Below the pieces are notes generated by a model. It ran no database searches. It worked only from the letters and a program-made list of their open reading frames with translations, and had not been told where the DNA came from. Position numbers and translations under genes: made by a program. From NCBI GenBank assembly GCA_051744365.1, contig JBNJCX010000033.1:1-19560 (forward strand): a DNA stretch of 19,560 nucleotides, given 5' to 3'. The stretch comes from Gudongella sp051744365. Its GTDB lineage: Bacteria; Bacillota; Clostridia; Tissierellales; Tissierellaceae. This document shows, piece by piece, positions 13,196 to 19,560 of the stretch; position 1 is the stretch's first letter; every line of letters starts with the position of its first letter.

Positions 13196-14578
13196 CTAAC
13201 CATTTTTTCTGTTTTCTATTTTTCCTTCATTCTCCATAAACTCTTTAAACAATTTCATAAAAACACCACTTAACATTATAAGTGCAATTAAGTTTGGTAT
13301 CCCCATTAAACCACTTGATAAGTCTGCAAATAGCCAAATGGAATTTACTTTTTGACCTGCAAAAATTATGCCTGGAACTAAGTATAGCCATTTCATATAT
13401 TTTACTGATTTTCCACCAAATACATAAGCACATCCAGTTTCATAGTTTACATACCAACCTATCATTGTGGAATAAGCAAATAATACTGAAGCAAAAGTTA
13501 CTAACAGCCCACCATATGAACCAAATATTGAGTTATTAAATGCATTGATTGTTAACTCTATTCCACTTAATCCACTGGTCCATGAGCCAGTTACTATAAT
13601 TACTAAAGCTGTGATTGTGCAAATAATTATTGTATCAACAAAAACTTCAAAACTCCCCCACAAACCTTGTCTAATTGCACTATCAGTTTTTGCTGTTGCA
13701 TGCACCATAGGAGCGCTACCCATACCAGCTTCATTTGAGAACATTCCTCTTGACATACCTTTTTGAATCGTTATTGCAATTGTCGCTCCTAAAAATCCCC
13801 CTTGAATAGGCGCTGGGCTAAATGCGTATTTAAAAATTGTACCAAACGCTGAAGGTATTTCGGTAATATTCATAAAAATAATTATTAAACCAGTGATTGC
13901 ATAAAGCAATGCCATAAATGGAACTAATTTTTCTGATATTTTTCCTATTCTTTTAAAACCACCAATGATTACTATACCTGTTAAAATTGAAAGAGCAATT
14001 GCTGTTGCTATTGGCGGAATGTTAAAAGTTGTATTTAGGGCTTCCCCTACAGTATGAGGTTGTAGTAATGCAGCAGTCGTTAAACCCGCAATAACTACTG
14101 TAAATGCAAAAATATTTGAAAGCCACTTCCAATTTTTCCCCAAACCTTTTTCAATATAATACATTGGGCCACCATAAGTGGACCCGTCTTCATTAACTTC
14201 TCGGAAATGAACTGCTAAACTTACTTCTACCATTTTTGTAATCATTCCAACTAATGCAACTACCCACATCCAAAATACAGCTCCAGGACCACCTACAGAA
14301 ATCGCAGCCGCAACACCTGCGATATTGCCTGTTCCTACAGTACCTGCAAGTGCTGTACTAACCGCTTGGAATGGTGTCATTACACCAACAACGCCTTCTT
14401 TTTCTTTTTCAAATATTTTTCCAAACGTATTTTTTAAAATGTACCCAATTTTTCTAAATTGGAAAAATTTTGTAGTAACTGTAAAATATGTACCCGTACC
14501 TAATAATAAAATCATCATAGGCAAACCCCATAATTGATTAGCAAGCCAGCTTAATGCATCAAAAAAGATTGTAAACAT
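13196..14578 (-). CDS. Alanine/glycine:cation symporter (AGCS family)
   Basis: 460-residue sodium/amino-acid symporter with about 11 hydrophobic helices. Family marks visible are GTGTYFTVTTKFFQFR near the N-terminus, GTVGTGNIAGVAAAISVGGPGAVFWMW (about 95-121, the AGCS signature), GGPMYYIEKG (about 155), GMSRGMFSNEAGMGSAPMVHA (about 292, central signature) and the C-terminal aromatic helices. It probably imports alanine, glycine, serine or a similar small amino acid with Na+. The start at 14578 follows GGAGG. It is the last gene of the cassette with ygeY and two PLP enzymes, and is presumably the uptake step for their substrate. Its own leader carries four TTGAA repeats. Base composition is lower in G+C than the genes to the left. 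Confidence 0.9.
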   Translation of the reverse strand: MFTIFFDALSWLANQLWGLPMMILLLGTGTYFTVTTKFFQFRKIGYILKNTFGKIFEKEKEGVVGVMTPFQAVSTALAGTVGTGNIAGVAAAISVGGPGAVFWMWVVALVGMITKMVEVSLAVHFREVNEDGSTYGGPMYYIEKGLGKNWKWLSNIFAFTVVIAGLTTAALLQPHTVGEALNTTFNIPPIATAIALSILTGIVIIGGFKRIGKISEKLVPFMALLYAITGLIIIFMNITEIPSAFGTIFKYAFSPAPIQGGFLGATIAITIQKGMSRGMFSNEAGMGSAPMVHATAKTDSAIRQGLWGSFEVFVDTIIICTITALVIIVTGSWTSGLSGIELTINAFNNSIFGSYGGLLVTFASVLFAYSTMIGWYVNYETGCAYVFGGKSVKYMKWLYLVPGIIFAGQKVNSIWLFADLSSGLMGIPNLIALIMLSGVFMKLFKEFMENEGKIENRKNG

Positions 14579-14600
14579 TTTTCATCCTCCTCTAGTTTAG

Positions 14601-14620
14601 TTGAATTGAATTGAATTGAA
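14601..14620. repeat. Pentanucleotide tandem repeat (TTGAA x4)
   Basis: Four perfect TTGAA units lie 23 bases upstream of the symporter start codon, just outside its ribosome binding site. The surrounding gap (14579-14738) has no terminator with a U run after the upstream enzyme gene. Confidence 0.85.
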
Positions 14621-14738
14621 TAAAGCAACAGAACAATATAATTAAATTTACTGTTTTTTACACCCCCTTTTATAAAGAGCAGTAGCAGTAAGTGTCAGGC
14701 TATCTGTAATGATATTATTTCAGCTTATCAGTAATAAT

Positions 14739-15935
14739 CTATGAAAATAATGCTTTTACTTCGTCTATATCATACGTTTTTACTTCAGTCGATGATCTGA
14801 CTGCATCTGTATCTTTAAGTCCATTCCCTGTGACGACGATACACACTGAATCGGTTTCCTTCAATTGACCAGCATTAACCATTTTCTTTACACCCGCATA
14901 CGGCGCTGCCCCAGCTGGCTCTGAAAATATACCCGTAAACCTTGCCATTTCTTTTATACTATGGATAATTTCCTCATCCCGCACTGTAATGAAATATCCG
15001 CCTGTTGATTCAACATACTTACAAGCTTTTATAACATCTCTTGGATTTCCAACAGAAATGCTATCCGCAACTGAGTTTGCTGTCTCGATTATAGGTGTAT
15101 ATGGTTTCCCGTTGTCAAATACATGTTTGACTGTCGCTGCCTTTTCTGATTGAACACCAATGACCTTTGGAATACGATCCACTAGTCCCAACTCATAAAA
15201 TTCTTTAAACCCTTTGCATATGCCACTGATGACTGTTCCATCTCCAACACCAACAAAACAATAATCTGGAACTTTATAATCATTTTGAATTAAAATCTCA
15301 TAGGCACCGGTTTTTTTACCTTCGAGCAAATATGGATTGATTGCAGAATGTCTACAATACCACCCTTTCTCTCTTCCAATTTTCAATGAAAGATCAAAAA
15401 CTTCATCATAAGTTGAGTTTATAGGGATAACTTCTGCACCTGCAACTAGCAATTGTGCAAGTTTTCCTTTTGGAATCGTACTTGGAACAAAAATAACTGT
15501 TCTAAGTGATGTTCCTGCAGCAGTAAGAGCAAGAGAAGAAGCCGCATTTCCGGTAGATGCACAATAAATTGTATCAAATCCCCATTCAATGGCTTTATTA
15601 ACTGCGATGATACTTGCACGATCTTTGTATGAGCTTGAGAAGCTAATACCGTCGAATTTAATCATCAATTCATCAAATCCAAGTAGGCCTTTGAACTTAT
15701 AGAGAGGTGTCCCACCAATTGAATGGTCGATAGCGGTGTGTGATGTAGCTGGAATAAGTTCCTTAAATTGAAATATACTTCCTTTGAGTTCAAAGTTTTT
15801 TTCTATTTTAATTTTTTTGTAATCGTAGACAACTTCAAGTGTCCCATATAAATCTCCACAATGATCACACGTATATCTTGTTCCAGTAGGTTCGTATTCT
15901 TCACCACAACTGATGCATTTTAAAAAGTAGCTCAT
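14739..15935 (-). CDS. Threonine-synthase-like PLP enzyme
   Basis: 398-residue fold-type II PLP enzyme with an N-terminal zinc-ribbon-like segment (Cys7, Cys10, Cys23, Cys26), as in archaeal/bacterial threonine synthases. The PLP lysine is Lys104 in SFSSSYKDRAS, where true threonine synthases normally have PTGSFKDR. The CASTGNAASSLA segment (125-136) and the glycine loop GVGDGT (229-234) bind the cofactor. The altered lysine loop, and the genes beside it (ygeY, a second PLP enzyme, an amino-acid symporter), argue for a catabolic lyase or beta/gamma-replacement enzyme rather than threonine biosynthesis. The start at 15935 follows AGGAGG. It could still be a genuine ThrC; no homoserine kinase gene is near. 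Confidence 0.75.
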   Translation of the reverse strand: MSYFLKCISCGEEYEPTGTRYTCDHCGDLYGTLEVVYDYKKIKIEKNFELKGSIFQFKELIPATSHTAIDHSIGGTPLYKFKGLLGFDELMIKFDGISFSSSYKDRASIIAVNKAIEWGFDTIYCASTGNAASSLALTAAGTSLRTVIFVPSTIPKGKLAQLLVAGAEVIPINSTYDEVFDLSLKIGREKGWYCRHSAINPYLLEGKKTGAYEILIQNDYKVPDYCFVGVGDGTVISGICKGFKEFYELGLVDRIPKVIGVQSEKAATVKHVFDNGKPYTPIIETANSVADSISVGNPRDVIKACKYVESTGGYFITVRDEEIIHSIKEMARFTGIFSEPAGAAPYAGVKKMVNAGQLKETDSVCIVVTGNGLKDTDAVRSSTEVKTYDIDEVKALFS

Positions 15936-16087
15936 TTCAACCTCCTATTAAATTCAAAATTATATTTCTATCCCTACATGAATTTTAACGACATCTATAC
16001 ATCTGGCAAAGATACAATGCCAGTCTTTGTATCCTTTAGTGATGTGGCCACATATATAAATTATTTTGTATCAATAATTATTACATG

Positions 16088-17563
16088 CTATATCTCTAAC
16101 GCTTTTACTTTATCGTTAAAAGATATAATAAGATCGTCTAGCTCTTTTGCATTTTTGGGAATGGATGTCCAATAGTCTTCATCGTACCACTGTGCCATAA
16201 TTTCATCATAGGTCTTGCCTTGCTGCTCTACCCATGTATAATATTTTAAATTATGAATCGCTTTTCTATCATAATAGCCAAGTTCTTTAAAATAGCTGAT
16301 ATCAATCCCATTAAAATATCTAGCAAAAACTTCATGAGCGTCGAAAACTGTAAAAGAACCATGTTCATCATTAAGCTCATCCAGTCGACTTTTATACATT
16401 TCAATAGAATCAGTAAGAACTGTAACAATGACATCATTTTCTGTAAGCTCGAAATATTTGGCGTATTTAATAGCAGCAATAATGTTTGCTGCACCTGATA
16501 TTCCTACCCAAGACAATTTTTCTATAGTCTCATCATCAACCCCTTTTTCTTTTAGGAGTTTAACCCCATTAGATTCATTGAACATTCTAATCCAGTTCAT
16601 TGAAGCTTCATCGTCAATAGCAATCGCAATATCCGTGTTCTTAACATTATGAATCCAAGGAATATGCTTATCGCCGATACCTTCAATTCTATGGTCCCCA
16701 AAGCCATTGTTAAACATTGTAGGACACTGTAGTGCTTCAGATGCTGCAATCTTACTTGTCGGATAAACCTTTTTAAGGTAGTCACCTGCAGCTATCGTTC
16801 CACCTGAACCTGTGCAACTTACAAGGCCATGATAGTTACCATTTACTTCATTTAAAACACTTTCAATTGCAGCACCAGTTATCTCATGATGCCAAAGATA
16901 ATTTCCAAATTCATCAAACTGGTTAAAAATCATGAGATCTTCGCCTGAATTTCTCAGTTCCCAACATTTATCAAATATTTCTTTGACATTACTTTCAGTC
17001 CCCGCTGTTTTTATAGTCTCACCAGCTACATTTTCAAGCCATTCAAAACGTTCTTTACTCATACCTTCAGGTAAAATAGCAATGGACTCGCAAGATAACA
17101 ATGCAGAATCATACGCGCCGCCACGACAGTAGTTTCCCGTAGAAGGCCAGACTGCTTTAGTAGAAGTCGGATCAAATTGCCCAGTCACAAGACGAGGTAC
17201 AAGACAAGCAAATGCTGCACCCACTTTATGAGAGCCTGTTGGGAACCACTTGCCACTAATGGCAATTATTTTTGCTTTTACTCCAGAAATTTCACTTGGA
17301 ACTTCAAGATAATTCACACCTGAAAACCCACCGCCTGACTTCTTAGGCTCATTATGCCAGCCGATTCTGAAAAGATTGACTGGGTCTAAATCCCACAGGT
17401 CCACGTCCTTTAGTTTTTCTTTAATTTCATCTGGAATTAAATCAGGATTTTTCATTTGAGCAAATGTTGGGATTATGAAGTTTTGTTTTTTTGCTTGTAC
17501 CAAAGCATTTAATAATTTTTCTTCATTCACGGTTAAATCAATTTGATTAAAATCTTTTTTCAT
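16088..17563 (-). CDS. Fold-type II PLP-dependent lyase/thiolase-like enzyme
   Basis: 491-residue PLP enzyme of the tryptophan-synthase-beta/cysteine-synthase fold, longer than cysteine synthase (about 310). The Schiff-base lysine is Lys113 in WFPTGSHKVGAAF, which resembles the GSHK of TrpB. STGNYCRGGAY (141-151) is the substrate-carboxylate loop and SCTGSGGTIAAG (249-260) the phosphate loop. There is a long N-terminal extension (1-60) and a C-terminal extension past about residue 400 rich in aromatic residues. I know such proteins only as unassigned 'PLP-dependent lyase/thiolase' entries; no reaction is established to my knowledge. The start at 17563 follows AAGGAGGG. It lies between ygeY and the threonine-synthase-like gene, probably in one transcript. 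Confidence 0.72.
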   Translation of the reverse strand: MKKDFNQIDLTVNEEKLLNALVQAKKQNFIIPTFAQMKNPDLIPDEIKEKLKDVDLWDLDPVNLFRIGWHNEPKKSGGGFSGVNYLEVPSEISGVKAKIIAISGKWFPTGSHKVGAAFACLVPRLVTGQFDPTSTKAVWPSTGNYCRGGAYDSALLSCESIAILPEGMSKERFEWLENVAGETIKTAGTESNVKEIFDKCWELRNSGEDLMIFNQFDEFGNYLWHHEITGAAIESVLNEVNGNYHGLVSCTGSGGTIAAGDYLKKVYPTSKIAASEALQCPTMFNNGFGDHRIEGIGDKHIPWIHNVKNTDIAIAIDDEASMNWIRMFNESNGVKLLKEKGVDDETIEKLSWVGISGAANIIAAIKYAKYFELTENDVIVTVLTDSIEMYKSRLDELNDEHGSFTVFDAHEVFARYFNGIDISYFKELGYYDRKAIHNLKYYTWVEQQGKTYDEIMAQWYDEDYWTSIPKNAKELDDLIISFNDKVKALEI

Positions 17564-17645
17564 TACACCCTCCTTAATATTTAGTTTGGTATTGGCATGA
17601 AAGCTGATACATTAATTTAGACTTGACTCCTCCCTATTCCATTAA

Positions 17646-18830
17646 TTATTTTAGAAGCGCCTTCATAATTCCGTAATAACATTGTGTAACTGAGGACAGT
17701 TGCTCGATTTCAATATATTCATTGACCGTGTGGGCAAGATTTTCTTTAGAAGGCCCCATTCCTATTGTTTTGATATTGGCTTCCCCGGCATAATGACTGC
17801 CATTTGTACAGAAATGGTATTGTGTTATCGAAGGGGTAAAACCCATTTTCATTAATTCTGCGTAAACAGCCTGAACAAAATCTTCTGATTCATCATACAA
17901 CCATCCCGGGAAAAATCTCTCACCTTCAATCTCATTCCCTGTATGACACATCTCCTTGCCAACAGAGTAAGATGCCTTCACTTTTAGTTCAGGATCTTTA
18001 GCCATCATTTTTTCTAGAAGCTCGTTGATTGGAGCAAGTACGCTTTCCTTAGTTTCACCAACCAATAGTCTTCTATCATAAGTTGCCTTGCAATACTCAG
18101 GAACAACAGATGCTCCAGGGTACGGGCTAGACTTTACATCTACTAACTCAAGTATCCCATCTCCCAATATTTCGTGATGTGTAGGCTTTAAATTTCTTAT
18201 TTCACCTATGACTTCAGCCATTTTGTAAACAGCATTAACTCCTTCTTCCGGATTAGCAGAATGACATGGGATTCCAAAGGTTTCAATCATTATTTCTCCT
18301 CTACCTCTTTGCCCTATCTTAAGATTTAGCTGAGATGCTTCACCAATAACTACATAATCAGGCTTTATTCTTTCACTAATGGCACGTGCTGCAACACCCT
18401 CAAAGCACTCCTCATGGACCACTGCTGCTACATACACATCCCCAGCAAATTCTTTATTTGTATCTTCGGCAAAATAAGATGCTGCACACACCATTGCAGC
18501 AACAGCACCCTTCATATCCGTAGTGCCTCTTCCATAAATTTTGCCATCGTGTATCTCAGCTCCAAAAGGTGGATAATTCCATTGGTCAGGATTAGTAACT
18601 GGAACTGTATCCATATGTCCATCAAAGAGCAACTTTTTGCCTTGCTTTTTCCCTTTTATATGGCCGATTATGTTTCCATATTTATCTATGAAAACATCAT
18701 CAAATCCCATTTCATTAAAAGTTTCTTGTAATTCCTTTAATACTTTTTCTTCCTGTCCTGAGTAGCTAGGGACTTTAACCAACCTTTGACATAAATTAAT
18801 TACTTTTTCTTCTCTTTCTTTATTGAACAT
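17646..18830 (-). CDS. ygeY: YgeY-family M20 hydrolase, selenium-metabolism-linked
   Basis: 394-residue dizinc amidohydrolase of the M20/ArgE/DapE class. The expected metal and catalytic residues are visible: His72 and Asp74 in FDGHMDTVP, Asp105 in GRGTTDMKG, Glu140-Glu141 in VVHEECFEG, Glu164 in IGEAS, and a late His367 in NLAHTVNEY; CHSANPEEG (189-197) marks the dimerisation lid. Overall it matches YgeY, which often accompanies DpaL (YgeX) and selenium-dependent purine or hydroxylase clusters. It probably deacylates or cleaves a small N-acyl or peptide substrate; the natural substrate is not known. The start at 18830 follows AGAGGTG, 11 bases after the end of the dpaL pseudogene, so it was the second gene of a dpaL-ygeY operon and is now its first intact one. 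Confidence 0.85.
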   Translation of the reverse strand: MFNKEREEKVINLCQRLVKVPSYSGQEEKVLKELQETFNEMGFDDVFIDKYGNIIGHIKGKKQGKKLLFDGHMDTVPVTNPDQWNYPPFGAEIHDGKIYGRGTTDMKGAVAAMVCAASYFAEDTNKEFAGDVYVAAVVHEECFEGVAARAISERIKPDYVVIGEASQLNLKIGQRGRGEIMIETFGIPCHSANPEEGVNAVYKMAEVIGEIRNLKPTHHEILGDGILELVDVKSSPYPGASVVPEYCKATYDRRLLVGETKESVLAPINELLEKMMAKDPELKVKASYSVGKEMCHTGNEIEGERFFPGWLYDESEDFVQAVYAELMKMGFTPSITQYHFCTNGSHYAGEANIKTIGMGPSKENLAHTVNEYIEIEQLSSVTQCYYGIMKALLK

Positions 18831-18841
18831 TTTTTCACCTC

Positions 18842-19376
18842 TTAATATTCTTTCTTTTCATAGCTTTGGAATTTAGCATCCCATACAATATCTTTATAAC
18901 TCTGCTTATCTTAGTCACCTTCGGTGCTAAAGAAAAGCACCATAGAATTTTCATTCAATTGCAACTTTTATTTAATTTATCCTAGCTCATCTCTTTCATG
19001 TGGATTGTCTAAAATTCTTATTCCCTTCGCAGCAGTTAAGTCAGGACATGATATAAAGTTATCAGCATAATCTTTAAGTATTTTCCAGCTGATGGTACAA
19101 GACCCTTAACACGCAAGACCTCCTATAATAGTACCCAATTGCAAAACTACCTCCCAATACTTTGAAAGCATTAAGCCCACTCATCCTTAACATATATTTC
19201 CCTAAGTCCTAATTCTTTTGCTAGACCTTTCATTTCTCTTAACGGAGTATCTGCATACATCGAAAGCTTTTATTAAAATCCATAACCTCCTTTGAGACAT
19301 TGAAATCCAGTATAACCAATGTAAAATTCTCTCCAGATCCTCTTACTAACTAAGCTATTTTAAATTCTTCTTTCAT
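18842..19376 (-). pseudogene. dpaL: Right dpaL remnant: diaminopropionate ammonia-lyase broken by stops and deletions
   Basis: Minus-strand pieces in order still spell out DpaL. First is MKEEFKIA with an in-frame TAG, then LVRGSGENFTLVILDFNVS and KEVMDFNKSF; after a frameshift comes YADTPLREMKGLAKELGL and REIYVKDE. A small deletion leads to GLNAFKVLGGSFAIG, which includes the PLP lysine. A large deletion then removes roughly 200 residues, and the pieces YADNFISCPDLTAAKGIRIL and LNENSMVLFFSTEGD, an in-frame TAA, then DKQSYKDIVWDAKF complete it. The whole is about 178 codons against about 400 for intact DpaL. The original ATG (19376) and a strong GGAGGGGGAG site remain. Several independent lesions mean it is a true, ageing pseudogene, not a sequencing slip. 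Confidence 0.85.
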
Positions 19377-19446
19377 TGCTCCCCCTCCTAATCAATTTTT
19401 TTAGCTCTGATAAAGCTTAATCGTTCGCTGATACATCTAGTATGAA

Positions 19447-19461
19447 GCAATAAGTGTGCCA
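19447..19461 (-). promoter_or_regulatory. Sigma-54 (-24/-12) promoter of the dpaL-ygeY cassette
   Basis: The minus strand reads TGGCACACTTATTGC. It matches the consensus TGGCAC-N5-TTGC with exact GG-N10-GC spacing (GG 19460-19459, GC 19448-19447). The predicted start is near 19435, about 60 nucleotides before the old dpaL ATG. The matching activator gene is outside the window. The promoter is intact although the first gene behind it is dead, so it probably still serves ygeY and the genes after it. Confidence 0.88.
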
Positions 19462-19483
19462 AACTATAAATCAACTTCCTTTA

Positions 19484-19504
19484 TCCGGAAAACATTTTCC
19501 TGGA
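19484..19504. promoter_or_regulatory. GGAAAA-CA-TTTTCC dyad upstream of the sigma-54 promoter
   Basis: A perfect GGAAAA/TTTTCC dyad (19487-19500) lies about 26 bases upstream of the -24 box, with TCC/GGA just outside it (one extra base on one side). It may be an activator or repressor site, though enhancer sites usually lie farther away. Nothing coding is seen from 19377 to the window end. Confidence 0.35.
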
Positions 19505-19560
19505 ATCAACCTTAAACATCTTAATATCAACGATCCTTTTTCACATAAAAAAATGCGATT

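Noticed and set aside
14699..14735. Imperfect direct repeat GCTATCTGTAAT / GCTTATCAGTAAT after the threonine-synthase-like gene
   Set aside because: Short, AT-rich and imperfect; no stem with a U tract and no attachment-site pattern.
15990..16040. Repeated GATACAA / TTGTATC segment after the 491-residue PLP gene as a terminator
   Set aside because: The stem needs a bulge and there is no U run; the gap 15936-16087 seems to be plain leader/spacer.
12929..19376. Idea that one dpaL gene was simply split by insertion of the cassette
   Set aside because: The right remnant has its own C-terminal segment (STEGD...DIVWDAKF), so the left C-terminal piece belongs to a second copy.
13079..19560. Transposon or integrase-borne island
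   Set aside because: No transposase, integrase, terminal repeats, tRNA gene or target duplication is visible within the window.

Overview
The window looks like chromosomal DNA from an anaerobic, spore-former-type Firmicute of the Clostridia. Genes are moderately AT-rich with strong GGAGG-type ribosome binding sites, there are two sigma-54 promoters, and the gene content is typical of the class (acetoin dehydrogenase, DapA-like aldolase, YgeY/DpaL selenium-linked genes, DUF1858). No rRNA, tRNA, CRISPR array or transposase was seen. Almost everything is on the minus strand; only a guanine deaminase gene and a two-gene permease are on the plus strand.

Region 1 (1-9108) is an acetoin catabolic locus, read right to left. 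A NUDIX hydrolase gene is followed by acoR (sigma-54 activator). Next come an 18-bp perfect inverted repeat and a textbook -24/-12 promoter, then a Lin0512-family gene, acoA (E1 alpha), acoB (E1 beta), acoX, acoC (E2) and acoL (E3), closed by a Rho-independent terminator. The complex cleaves acetoin to acetaldehyde and acetyl-CoA. The locus carries an intercistronic double hairpin between acoB and acoX, and an E2 with two tandem subunit-binding-like segments. At the left edge is the start of another minus-strand membrane protein gene.

Region 2 (9185-12759) holds small metabolic units. There is a DapA-family aldolase/lyase plus nitrilase-family amidase operon on the minus strand, then a guanine deaminase gene on the plus strand. 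A split YraQ/ArsP-like permease pair follows, preceded by a strong sigma-A promoter overlapping a C5-N6-G5 operator of the CsoR/CstR/RcnR kind. A bidirectional terminator closes it.

Region 3 (12751-19560) is visibly richer in A+T from about 13.1 kb. Read right to left it holds a sigma-54 promoter, a wrecked diaminopropionate ammonia-lyase gene (dpaL/ygeX), ygeY, a TrpB/cysteine-synthase-fold PLP enzyme, a threonine-synthase-like PLP enzyme with an atypical lysine loop, and an alanine/glycine-type Na+ symporter. A second, even shorter dpaL remnant then runs into a small DUF1858 gene. The cassette is therefore bracketed by remains of two different dpaL copies. I read it as a sigma-54-controlled module that imports and degrades an unidentified amino acid or acylated amino acid, in which the original DpaL step has been lost and perhaps taken over by the two PLP enzymes. 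The substrate assignment is inference.
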